From JBCAXA01 sp039183535 (GTDB lineage: Bacteria > Pseudomonadota > Gammaproteobacteria > Steroidobacterales > Woeseiaceae): a stretch of DNA of 64,000 nucleotides. Shown here in pieces: positions 52,379 to 60,182 of the stretch. Numbering within the stretch: position 1 is the first letter of the stretch; every line of letters begins with the position of its first letter. Under the pieces are notes generated by a model. It had not been told where the DNA came from, searched no databases, and saw only the letters and a list, made by a program, of their open reading frames with translations. The position numbers were made by a program, and so were the translations under genes. Location: the NCBI GenBank assembly GCA_039183535.1, contig JBCDBO010000007.1:1-64000 (forward strand). The letters are read 5' to 3'.

Positions 52379-53662
52379 TCAGGGATTCATGTAGTCGCTA
52401 AACGCGACGTCCTTTGACTCTTCCGACCCTTTTTCGATCAAACGCTCGACCGCCAGGTCCTCTAAAACGATATGTTCGACTTGGGTACGCATCTCTTGGT
52501 TACCGAGGTAGTTATCGACGATTCGCGATTGCTCATCGTAGCCAGCAAACATCTCGGTAACCCGCTCGCGTAAGGCGTCCTCACTGACGACCAACTGCTC
52601 CTTACTCACCAACTCCTGCAACAGCAGCGTCAAGCGCACTCGTCGCTCTGCAGCTTCCGTGAAGTTCTCGACAGGCGGCGCTTGGTCTTGGCTTTCGACA
52701 CCCATGCGGCGCATCGCCTCGTGTTGCATGGCCTGTGCGTCTCTGTGGACCAGCGTTCGTGGGACATCAAACGGGTTATTGTCGAGCAGCCCTTTGAGCG
52801 CTTGATCTTTGACATCAGCGCGGACTTTTTGGGCCACCTCGTTGCGCATGTTCTCTTCGACATCGGTGCGCAATTTTTCGATGCCCCCGTCTTCGATACC
52901 GAATTCTTTAGCGAGATCGTCATCGATCGGTGGTAGCTGCTTTTCGCGGACTTCTTTGACGGCTGCTGTAAAGTGCGCCGTCTTGCCCGCCAAGTCTTCT
53001 TGCGGATAGTCGGCCGGATAAGTGACATCGAAAGCCAATTCTGCGTCGGCGCTCGCGTTACGCAACGCCGAATCAAAGTCATCGAGCATTTGCCCGCTGC
53101 CCAAGACGACCGGAACGTTTTCGCCCTTACCGTTGGCAATCGGCTCATCGTCGATCGCGCCATCGAAGTCGACGATAACTTGGTCGCCTTCACCCGCCGC
53201 GCGATCGACGACTTCCCACGTCGCCTTCTGCTCTTGCAAGCTGGCTAGCATCGCATCGATATCCGCTTCAGTGATCGAGACATTGGGTCGAGTCACAGCG
53301 ATGCTCTCGATATCCTGCAATTCGACGGTCGGCATGATTTCGAACGTGGCTTTATACGCAAGACCGGTATCGGAGTTTTCGGTTTCGATGTGCGGCGAAC
53401 CCGCGGGCATCAGCTGCTGTTCGCGAATCGCTGCTGAGTAACTCGATTGCAACAGATCGCCGAGCACCTCCTGGCGGACCTGAGGACCGAAGCGTTGACG
53501 GATCACCTTCAACGGGATCTTGCCGGGCCGAAAACCGGGCAACTTCGCCGTTTTTCCGACCTTACGCAATCGCTGTTCTATCTCGGCGTCGACTTGCTCC
53601 GCGGGCAACTCAACCCGCAGGGTCCGCTCTAACCCATTCGACGCTTCTACCGACACTTGCAT
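52379..53662 (-). CDS. tig: Trigger factor (ribosome-associated chaperone, FKBP-type PPIase)
   Basis: 427 aa. The N-terminal ribosome-binding domain has the signature GFRPGKIPLKVIRQRFG near 44-60. The PPIase domain (about 150-245) includes EGDQVIVDFDGAIDDEPIANG, and the C-terminal arm domain is rich in charged helices. Trigger factor docks at the peptide exit of the ribosome and shields new chains. The ribosome site is AGGA before the ATG at 53660-53662. It heads the tig-clpP-clpX-lon series and lies 75 bp downstream of tRNA-Leu. Confidence 0.96.
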   Translation of the reverse strand: MQVSVEASNGLERTLRVELPAEQVDAEIEQRLRKVGKTAKLPGFRPGKIPLKVIRQRFGPQVRQEVLGDLLQSSYSAAIREQQLMPAGSPHIETENSDTGLAYKATFEIMPTVELQDIESIAVTRPNVSITEADIDAMLASLQEQKATWEVVDRAAGEGDQVIVDFDGAIDDEPIANGKGENVPVVLGSGQMLDDFDSALRNASADAELAFDVTYPADYPQEDLAGKTAHFTAAVKEVREKQLPPIDDDLAKEFGIEDGGIEKLRTDVEENMRNEVAQKVRADVKDQALKGLLDNNPFDVPRTLVHRDAQAMQHEAMRRMGVESQDQAPPVENFTEAAERRVRLTLLLQELVSKEQLVVSEDALRERVTEMFAGYDEQSRIVDNYLGNQEMRTQVEHIVLEDLAVERLIEKGSEESKDVAFSDYMNP

Positions 53663-53736
53663 CTTCTTTTCCTGTAACTCGATAAGTCGTTACGAACGTG
53701 TGGCCCAATGCGGCCACCGCTATGCCAACGTTAGTT

Positions 53737-54119
<383 letters not shown>

Positions 54120-54196
54120 TGGGGTGGACGATGGGACTCGAACCCACGACGACCGGGATCACAACCCGGGGCTCTACCAACTGAGCTACGCCCACC
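54120..54196 (-). tRNA. tRNA-His (anticodon GTG)
   Basis: 77 nt including the extra 5' G (position -1, base 54196) that pairs with the discriminator C and is specific to histidine tRNA. The acceptor stem is GTGGGCG with CGTCCAC (one G-U pair), the anticodon arm is CCGGGTTGTGATCCCGG, and the T-arm is GTGGGTTCGAGTCCCAT. CCA is encoded. Confidence 0.96.
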
Positions 54197-54262
54197 ATAT
54201 CGAAACACCGAACCGTTTCGGCGCTTCCGCCGCCTAAGCGACACTTTACAACCCGCCTTCAA

Positions 54263-54609
54263 TGGCGCGCCCGGCAGGACTCGAACCTGCAACCGCCGGC
54301 TTAGCATACCACTACCGTTTTCACGGCCCGCGCTAAGCGCAGTTTGTGGTCTGGACTATCTCTTCGCCATCGCAGGCGTCGCACGTATAGTCTCTACGGA
54401 TCCCCGACGCATCGCGTGCCGTGCCCTACCCTGGCATAACGCCAGCCTTCGCGCGCGGGCCATAACTCGGCCGGGTTTCCACGGGATTACCACCGGTACT
54501 CCGGGCAGGCTTCCCCGTTACAGTGCGATCCACCGCCGCGGTTCCGTTTCCCACGACGGGCTCCGTTTTCCCCAAAGGCCGATGCTCTATCCGGTTGAGC
54601 TACGGGCGC
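54263..54609 (-). tRNA. tRNA-Arg (anticodon TCT) interrupted by a group I intron
   Basis: The 5' exon (54575-54609, 35 nt) begins GCGCCCGTAGCTCAACC and ends TCGGCCTT in the anticodon loop. The 3' exon (54263-54304, 42 nt) begins CTAAGCCGG and ends with acceptor CGGGCGC, discriminator G and CCA. Joined, they give a normal 77-nt cloverleaf with anticodon stem TCGGC/GCCGG and loop CTTCTAA, anticodon TCT. Start and end sequences match bacterial tRNA-Arg(UCU). The break falls after U34. Other junctions were tested: shifting by one base would not leave a 7-nt loop with an arginine anticodon and an intron ending in G. The gene cannot be functional without splicing. Confidence 0.93.
54305..54574 (-). 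ncRNA. Group I self-splicing intron in tRNA-Arg(UCU)
   Basis: 270 nt inserted after U34 of the tRNA; the 5' exon ends in U and the intron ends in G, as group I chemistry requires. In order along the RNA are P3 5' strand UCGCAC (54523-54528), P4 ACGGG/CCCGU, a P5-like CCGGAGUACCGG, a P6-type hairpin CUGGC/GCCAG, P7 5' strand GACUAU (54387-54392), P3 3' strand GUGCGA (54379-54384), P8 CGCC/GGCG, P7 3' strand AUAGUC (54354-54359), and a P9 hairpin CCGU-GAAA-ACGG. The P3/P7 pseudoknot pairs perfectly. The GUAGAGACUA...UAGUCCAG core is very like the Azoarcus tRNA-Ile intron, so subgroup IC3 is likely. No endonuclease gene is present. Confidence 0.9.
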
Positions 54610-54677
54610 ATTACGAGTTGTTGTGCACCGTCTTGACCCCGCGGGGTCATTGACAGCGGCTCGCGAAACGATCGGAC

Positions 54678-54754
54678 TGGTCGGGGCAGAGAGATTCGAA
54701 CTCCCGACCCTCTGCTCCCAAAGCAGATGCGCTACCAGACTGCGCCATGCCCCG
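54678..54754 (-). tRNA. tRNA-Pro (anticodon TGG)
   Basis: 77-nt cloverleaf on the minus strand. The acceptor stem is CGGGGCA with TGCCCCG, the anticodon arm is TCTGCTTTGGGAGCAGA, and the T-arm is CGGGAGTTCGAATCTCT. The discriminator is A and CCA is encoded. It is the promoter-proximal gene of the Pro-Arg-His-Leu cluster. Confidence 0.97.
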
Positions 54755-54787
54755 GCTTAGTCCAAGTTCGCTTCCGCGAGTCGCCGG

Positions 54788-54816
54788 ATCATACGATTAG
54801 GGTCCTGGTCGGTCAA
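54788..54816 (-). promoter_or_regulatory. Sigma-70 promoter of the tRNA-Pro/Arg/His/Leu cluster
   Basis: On the minus strand TTGACC (54811-54816) and TATGAT (54788-54793) are separated by exactly 17 bp, each one base from consensus. The bases after the -10 box are GC-rich (CCGGCGA), the discriminator type common at stringently controlled stable-RNA promoters. The start near 54781 is about 27 bp before tRNA-Pro. Confidence 0.75.
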
Positions 54817-54899
54817 ACCGACGCGACCCGTGCCGATCGTAGTCGCTATCGCACGGGTCTGCTATGTTGCAACCGCTTCAGATCATACGGAATACGCCG

Positions 54900-55484
54900 A
54901 TGCTACTACCCCGACTGCTCGCGACGGTTATGCTCGCCGCCGCCGCCGTGCACAGCGCGAACGCCGACATGATCGCGCATCCCCAAGTGGCGCTTACGAC
55001 CAGTGAGGGCCGTATCGTTATTGAACTCGATGCGAAGCGCGCGCCGCTCACGGCGGAGCGTTTTGTCGGCTTGGTTCGCCAAGGCTATTACGACGGGTTG
55101 ATCTTCCATCGAGTCGTGCGCAATTTTGTCATCCAGGCCGGTGGCTACGACACAAAGTACGAGTCGGAAGAGACCGATGAGGGTCTACCGAACGAATCGG
55201 GCAACGGGCTTAGCAATCTACGCGGAACCGTTGCAATGGCACGGACGTCGGATCCGCACTCAGCGGGGGCTCAATTTTTCATAAATATCGCCAACAACAC
55301 GATGCTGAACCCAGACATACAACGGCAGCGCTGGGGATACGCGGTGTTCGGTAGGGTCATCGAAGGCATGGATATCGTTGATACGATTAGCAGCTTGCCA
55401 ACGGGGCCTGGCGGTCCGTTCAAAAAAGAAGTTCCGGCACTGCCGGTCATCATCGAGAAAGCCACCGTCATCACGGACGAGTAA
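54900..55484 (+). CDS. ppiA: Periplasmic cyclophilin-type peptidyl-prolyl isomerase
   Basis: 194 aa from the ATG at 54900, which gives a clean signal peptide (LLPRLLATVMLAAAAVHSANA) and so a periplasmic enzyme of the PpiA kind. An ATG 12 codons upstream is also open but would put a polar segment before the signal. Cyclophilin motifs are FVGLVRQGYYDGLIFHRVVRNFVIQ (in parts: DGLIFHRVV and FVIQAGGYD), GTVAMARTSDPHSAGAQFFI with the active-site arginine and glutamine/phenylalanine, and YAVFGRVIEGMDIVD. The cytoplasmic PpiB is near lpxH in Pseudomonas, so the place is conserved while the secretion signal is different. It ends 6 bp before lpxH. Confidence 0.9.
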   Translation: MLLPRLLATVMLAAAAVHSANADMIAHPQVALTTSEGRIVIELDAKRAPLTAERFVGLVRQGYYDGLIFHRVVRNFVIQAGGYDTKYESEETDEGLPNESGNGLSNLRGTVAMARTSDPHSAGAQFFINIANNTMLNPDIQRQRWGYAVFGRVIEGMDIVDTISSLPTGPGGPFKKEVPALPVIIEKATVITDE

Positions 55485-55490
55485 ACCCTG

Positions 55491-56210
55491 TTGGCGACGT
55501 TTTTTATCTCGGACCTACATTTAGATCCGTCCGCGCCAGAGATCGGTCAGCAATTTCTAGCGTTTCTCACCGATGCTGGTCGCAACGCCGACGCCCTCTA
55601 CATCTTGGGCGACTTATTTGAAGTCTGGGTCGGCGACGATGACGACGCCCCGTACACCGATGCCATGGTCACGGCGATTCGTGACTACAGTGAGTCAATA
55701 CCGACGTTTTTTATGCGCGGCAACCGCGATTTTCTGATCGGCGAAAGGTTTGCAACGCGCACGGGCGTAACAGTGCTCGATGACCCAGCCGTCATTACGC
55801 TGAACGAGCAACCGGTTCTGCTAAGTCATGGCGATCAGTACTGCACCGACGACGTGGCGTACCAGGCGTTCCGTCAACAATCGCGCGACCCAACCTGGCA
55901 ACAACAAATACTGTCGCTGCCATTAGCCGATCGACGCGTGCTGGCCGAATCGCTGCGCCAGCAAAGCCAGCACGCTATGTCCGGCAAAGATGCGGCTATC
56001 ATGGACGTTAACGCGGCAGCGATCACTGCCGCACTGCGCGCCGCCGATGTGACGACGATGCTGCATGGCCATACGCATCGTCCCACCGTGCACCGATTTT
56101 TGTGCGACGGCGCGCCTTGCACGCGAATTGTACTTGGTGATTGGTACGACCAAGCGAGCTTCCTACGCTGGGACAGTGGCGGATTCGAGCTCGCCGTCGA
56201 CCCGCGCTAG
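55491..56210 (+). CDS. lpxH: UDP-2,3-diacylglucosamine pyrophosphohydrolase
   Basis: 239 aa, the LpxH length. It removes UMP from UDP-diacylglucosamine to form lipid X in lipid A synthesis. The metallophosphoesterase motifs are FISDLHLD at 4-11, YILGDLFEVWVGDDDD near 37-52, MRGNRDFLIG near 75-84, SHGDQYCTDD near 111-120, and the late MLHGHTHRP near 190. The start is TTG at 55491, 6 bp after the ppiA stop, without a strong ribosome site. The 3' end overlaps the convergent miaE by 48 bp (56163-56210). Confidence 0.94.
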   Translation: MATFFISDLHLDPSAPEIGQQFLAFLTDAGRNADALYILGDLFEVWVGDDDDAPYTDAMVTAIRDYSESIPTFFMRGNRDFLIGERFATRTGVTVLDDPAVITLNEQPVLLSHGDQYCTDDVAYQAFRQQSRDPTWQQQILSLPLADRRVLAESLRQQSQHAMSGKDAAIMDVNAAAITAALRAADVTTMLHGHTHRPTVHRFLCDGAPCTRIVLGDWYDQASFLRWDSGGFELAVDPR

Positions 56211-56819
56211 TGTCGGCACACCGCTGTGAAAACGCAGAATCGTGTCGGGACCCGTAATCAACTCTGCTTCGAGTATTGTCAAACGCTCAATGTCCGCGTC
56301 GTGCTCATCGAGATTCGTGACGAGCGGTTCAGCCAAGCTCAAGTAATTGCCGAAATGGCGCGACTCCGATTCCAGTAGACCGCGATAGAACGGCTCAAGC
56401 TCGTCGGGTAAAAAGTCCAGCAAAGCGGCGAAACGCTCACACGAGCGAGCTTCGATCAGCGCCCCGACGATCAGCCGCTGCCGCAGACGGTCTGGGTCCC
56501 GATCGCTGGTCGCGCCAAGCAGTGCACCGGCGTACCGGGCCGGCCCGAGCTTGCGGCGCTGAATACCTAAGCGATCGAGCCAGCGCTGCACTTGTTCAAA
56601 GTGGCGTAACTCCTCGCGGGCCAATCGCGATAGCTGTTGGCACAGCGCTGCATGCTCAGGGTAGCGATAGATCAGGCTCAGCGCTGTCTGCGCCGCTTTC
56701 ATCTCGCAATTGGCATGGTCCAGTACGAGTGTGTCGAGATCGGCAACGGCGGCCTGACACCACTCGACAGGCGTTGCCGTCTTTAAAAATTGCCGGATCG
56801 GCGACAGATCGACGCGCAT
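56163..56819 (-). CDS. miaE: tRNA-(ms2io6A)-hydroxylase MiaE
   Basis: 218 aa diiron monooxygenase that hydroxylates the isopentenyl group of ms2i6A37 in tRNAs reading U-starting codons. The carboxylate-histidine motifs of the ferritin-like fold are visible: HANCEMKAAQTALSL near 35-49, REELRHFEQVQ near 68-78, EARSCERFAALL near 122-133, and ESESRHFGNYL near 150-160, giving two E-x-x-H type iron sites. It starts with an ATG that overlaps the kinase stop (TAATG) and converges with lpxH with a 48-bp overlap. It requires the i6A-forming enzymes encoded elsewhere. Confidence 0.92.
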   Translation of the reverse strand: MRVDLSPIRQFLKTATPVEWCQAAVADLDTLVLDHANCEMKAAQTALSLIYRYPEHAALCQQLSRLAREELRHFEQVQRWLDRLGIQRRKLGPARYAGALLGATSDRDPDRLRQRLIVGALIEARSCERFAALLDFLPDELEPFYRGLLESESRHFGNYLSLAEPLVTNLDEHDADIERLTILEAELITGPDTILRFHSGVPTLARVDGELESATVPA

Positions 56820-58021
56820 TACGGTAGCGCCTCGAGCACAGCGTCTGCCGATGGATAACGGTCTGCCGGGTCAATCGCCGTCAGCATTTCAAACAACGCT
56901 TGGTAGGCCGCGAACTCATCGCCCAGCGATGGACGTGGTTCATGACTGTGCTTGTAGATGATGCCCATCGGGTTATCGGACGTGAATGGTTTCCGACCGG
57001 TGAGCATCTCAAAAAATAAGATGCCGAGACTGTACAAATCGGAACGCGCATCGACGTCGCGAGCATGCCCTTGCTCGGGACTCATGTAGTACGGCGTACC
57101 GAAGATCTCACCGGTACCGGTCATTTCCGCGGTAAGCCGTAGCTGTTTGGCGAGTCCGAAATCGATCAACGCACAGCTCCCATCGCGACGGCACATGACG
57201 TTGCCGGGCTTGAGGTCCCGGTGCAAGATCCCGACCGCGTGAATCGCCGCCAATGCAGAGGCCAACTCGCGCATCGCTACGAGGGCATCGTCGAGCGACA
57301 TTCCGGTACGGATGCGACGCCGCAAATCGCCTTCTGGAAAGTACTCCATAACGATATAGGCGTGATCGTCGCCGACACCGAAATCGGCGATCTGTACGAT
57401 ATTCGGGTGACGTAATGTCGAGACAACTTCGTATTCTTGCAAGAACCGATTAAAGGTTTCGTCAGCTTTGTCACTGAAATCGGGCAAATGGCGGACGACT
57501 TTTAATACCTTATAGCCAAGCTCTCGTTCGCTCTGCGCGAGATACACCGACGAGTAATCGGTTCCGGATAGCTTCTTAACAAAGCGGTAACCGCGTGCCG
57601 CGAGCGTGCCTTCCTCCGCCGAAAAAAACAGACTGTTCGTCGACGCGAGTGCCTGTCTTGCGCGGATGGCAGCACGCAACTCGGCAATGAATGCGTCGTG
57701 CTTTAAGGTCGCGCGAACCATGACTGCCGCCGCGCCGCGCGTCCGCCACTCGGGCACATCCGCCGCCGTCTCCGCGAGTACAACGACTGGCGGGAAGGCA
57801 CTTTTTGTCGCAGCGGTCTGCAGGATTTTGTCGAGACTCATCGGCCGAATACGCTCCGTCGAGATCAACAAGTCCGCTCCGGCACCCGAAAAATCATCCG
57901 ACAACGGCCCCATTGTTACCGGCGCGATGGCGCTAACCTGCGCATCGGGCCAAGGAATAGACAGGTGATGCATAAGGAGACGACGAAAATCGGCATCGTT
58001 GTCCAACACCAGGATTTTCAT
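56819..58021 (-). CDS. Serine/threonine protein kinase with degenerate N-terminal receiver domain
   Basis: 400 aa cytoplasmic protein. Residues 1-120 have the strand/helix rhythm of a response-regulator receiver (MKILVLDNDADFRRLLMHHL), but the phospho-acceptor position reads LLISTERI (Ser54 region instead of Asp) and the conserved Lys stretch reads MVRATL, so it is a pseudo-receiver. The eukaryotic-type kinase domain (about 143-400) is complete: ATP lysine near 174 (YKVLKVV), HRDLKPGN at 267-274, DFGLAK from 287, and GTPYYMSPEQ near 307-316. No membrane segment or PASTA repeat is present. It is translationally coupled to miaE. Its targets are unknown. Confidence 0.9.
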   Translation of the reverse strand: MKILVLDNDADFRRLLMHHLSIPWPDAQVSAIAPVTMGPLSDDFSGAGADLLISTERIRPMSLDKILQTAATKSAFPPVVVLAETAADVPEWRTRGAAAVMVRATLKHDAFIAELRAAIRARQALASTNSLFFSAEEGTLAARGYRFVKKLSGTDYSSVYLAQSERELGYKVLKVVRHLPDFSDKADETFNRFLQEYEVVSTLRHPNIVQIADFGVGDDHAYIVMEYFPEGDLRRRIRTGMSLDDALVAMRELASALAAIHAVGILHRDLKPGNVMCRRDGSCALIDFGLAKQLRLTAEMTGTGEIFGTPYYMSPEQGHARDVDARSDLYSLGILFFEMLTGRKPFTSDNPMGIIYKHSHEPRPSLGDEFAAYQALFEMLTAIDPADRYPSADAVLEALP

Positions 58022-58031
58022 GCCGCGGCCG

Positions 58032-59570
58032 TCAGAGCGCTACGATCCGCGAACGGCTGCCTGGCGAGTCGCCTTTGTCATCGACGTTTAAGGCGAGCTC
58101 GTGCTGTGCTGCGCTCGACTGACCGCCGCGTGAGCGCTCCAGGTTCTCAAGGTACGCATCGGTAACGTCGGCGGTCACGTATTCACCTGAGAAACACGAT
58201 GTATCAAACGTCTTAATTGGCGATTTGTCGTGCCGTACAGCGCTGATTAAATCATCGAGACGCTGGTAAATAAGGCCGTCGCAACCAATGTATTTTTCAA
58301 CCTCGTCCTCGGAGCGACCGTGTGCGATCAGGTCACTGGCAGCTGGCATATCGATACCATAGACATTCGGGTAACGAACCGGCGGTGCCGCCGATGCGAA
58401 ATACACTTTCCGGGCGCCCGCTTCCCGACACATGCGAACAATTTGCTTCGACGTCGTGCCGCGTACAATCGAATCATCGACCAGCAAAACGTTTTTATTA
58501 CGAAACTCAAGCTCGATCGCATTGAGCTTTTGGCGGACGGATTTTTCCCGCATTTGTTGCCCAGGCATGATGAAGGTTCGGCCGATGTACCGATTTTTAA
58601 TAAATCCCTCGCGGTACTTCACGCCCAAGCCGTGGGCCACTTGGACAGCCGAGGTACGGCTGGTATCCGGAATGGGGATGACAACATCGATATCGTGCTG
58701 CGGCCAGCGCCTGTGAATGGTATCGACCAGCTTCTCGCCCATGCGCAGACGGGCTTTGTAGACCGAGAGCTCATCGATAATCGAATCCGGCCGCGCGAAG
58801 TAGACGAACTCGAAAATGCACGGGGAATGCACCGCCGGTTCGGCGCACTGTGCGGTGTGCAAGCGACCGTCAAGCGTCACAAAGACCGCCTCACCGGGCG
58901 CAACATCGCGGAGTCGCTCGAATCCGAGCGCATCCAACGCGACCGACTCAGAGGCGACCATGTATTCGGTGCCGTTAGCACTCGGCCGATGACCGAGCAC
59001 CAATGGCCGAATGCCGTGACAGTCGCGAAATGCGACTAGACCTTGGCCCACGATTAGCGCAGCAATCGCATAGGCGCCGCGGCAACGCCGGTGCAACGCG
59101 CTGACAGCCGCAAACACCGTTTCGGGCGTCAATCGATCCTCTGCGCGCGACTGTAACTCGTGGGCCAGCACATTGAGCAGAATCTCGGAGTCCGAGCCGG
59201 TGTTGAGATGGCGGTGGTCATCGCGGCGCAGCAATTCGGCGAGCTCTACAGCGTTCGTGAGGTTGCCGTTATGCGCCAGACATATGCCGTACGGCGAATT
59301 CACGTAGAACGGTTGCGCCTCGGCCGAACTCGACCCGCCAGCTGTCGGGTAGCGAACATGGCCGAGTCCCGCATTGCCCTTAAGTCCCAGCATATGGCGT
59401 TGCCGAAAGACATCGCGGACCAACCCGTTCTTGCGCCGGGCGTGCAACAAAGCGTGATCGAGCGTTGCGATGCCCGCTGCGTCCTGGCCACGGTGTTGTA
59501 AAACGGTTAACGCATCGTACAGACGTTGGTTAACCGCCTCTTGACCGACGATTCCTACGATTCCGCACAT
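58032..59570 (-). CDS. purF: Amidophosphoribosyltransferase
   Basis: 512 aa enzyme of the first committed purine step, converting PRPP and glutamine to phosphoribosylamine. The N-terminal Ntn amidotransferase starts with MCGIVGIVG (Cys2 becomes the N-terminal nucleophile) and has LGHVRYPTAGGSS near 72-84. The phosphoribosyltransferase half has the PRPP loop VLLVDDSIVRGTTSKQIVRM near 362-381 and PDTSRTSAVQVAHGLG near 300. No long propeptide precedes Cys2, the E. coli-like form. It lies 21 bp after cvpA on the same strand, the conserved cvpA-purF pair. Confidence 0.96.
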   Translation of the reverse strand: MCGIVGIVGQEAVNQRLYDALTVLQHRGQDAAGIATLDHALLHARRKNGLVRDVFRQRHMLGLKGNAGLGHVRYPTAGGSSSAEAQPFYVNSPYGICLAHNGNLTNAVELAELLRRDDHRHLNTGSDSEILLNVLAHELQSRAEDRLTPETVFAAVSALHRRCRGAYAIAALIVGQGLVAFRDCHGIRPLVLGHRPSANGTEYMVASESVALDALGFERLRDVAPGEAVFVTLDGRLHTAQCAEPAVHSPCIFEFVYFARPDSIIDELSVYKARLRMGEKLVDTIHRRWPQHDIDVVIPIPDTSRTSAVQVAHGLGVKYREGFIKNRYIGRTFIMPGQQMREKSVRQKLNAIELEFRNKNVLLVDDSIVRGTTSKQIVRMCREAGARKVYFASAAPPVRYPNVYGIDMPAASDLIAHGRSEDEVEKYIGCDGLIYQRLDDLISAVRHDKSPIKTFDTSCFSGEYVTADVTDAYLENLERSRGGQSSAAQHELALNVDDKGDSPGSRSRIVAL

Positions 59571-59591
59571 TTACCTATCCTCGACCCGTAT

Positions 59592-60161
59592 TCATGCTTC
59601 TACCGGCGCTTCTACGGGCGGCTCGGTTGACTCGATTTCGGGCGCTGTCTCGTCATCGGGTGGGCGCAGGTATTCAAGGGCCTTCGGCGCCAGGATCTTG
59701 ATCCCGTTGCCGACTCGCTCGGCATAGGGAACCAGCTTCGAATTCTGCCACCAGGCGTCGGCGGAAAACCCGAGATAACTGCCGGCCAGCGCAACGACGC
59801 CGAGCAATAAAGCGCCGCGAAAAAACCCAAAGCCCATACCGAGTATGCGGTCGGTACCGGTCATGCCCGTTTGGTTGATGACGTACGACAGTGCCCAACC
59901 GACCAGTCCGCCCAGCAGCAGCACGGCGAAGAAAATCAGTGCGCGTCCCAACCACATCTTGAGTGCCACGGATTGGTCGAGCGCACCGAAACCGACGACG
60001 TTGGCAATCAGGTCGCTGCCGAGCGGTGCAAATCGAAGCGCCGCCCACGCGGCAACCAGCAAGGCCAGAACGGACACAGCTTCTTTGATAAAGCCGCGAA
60101 AGAACCCAACGACCATGCTCAGCGCAACCGCCGCCACAATGATCAAATCGACTATCGACAC
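59592..60161 (-). CDS. cvpA: CvpA family membrane protein (colicin V production)
   Basis: 189 aa with four membrane helices at about 4-22, 27-46, 66-90 and 105-125. The CvpA core is recognisable in VDLIIVAAVALSMVVGFFRG at the N-terminus and DRILGMGFGFFRGALLLGV near 102-120. The C-terminus is an acidic, proline-rich tail (PEIESTEPPVEAPVEA). Its role is not settled; in E. coli it is needed for colicin V export and links to purF expression. The start is GTG at 60159-60161. It lies 21 bp after the dedD-like gene and just before purF. Confidence 0.92.
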   Translation of the reverse strand: MSIVDLIIVAAVALSMVVGFFRGFIKEAVSVLALLVAAWAALRFAPLGSDLIANVVGFGALDQSVALKMWLGRALIFFAVLLLGGLVGWALSYVINQTGMTGTDRILGMGFGFFRGALLLGVVALAGSYLGFSADAWWQNSKLVPYAERVGNGIKILAPKALEYLRPPDDETAPEIESTEPPVEAPVEA

Positions 60162-60182
60162 GTTAACTGCTCCGGGTAACGG

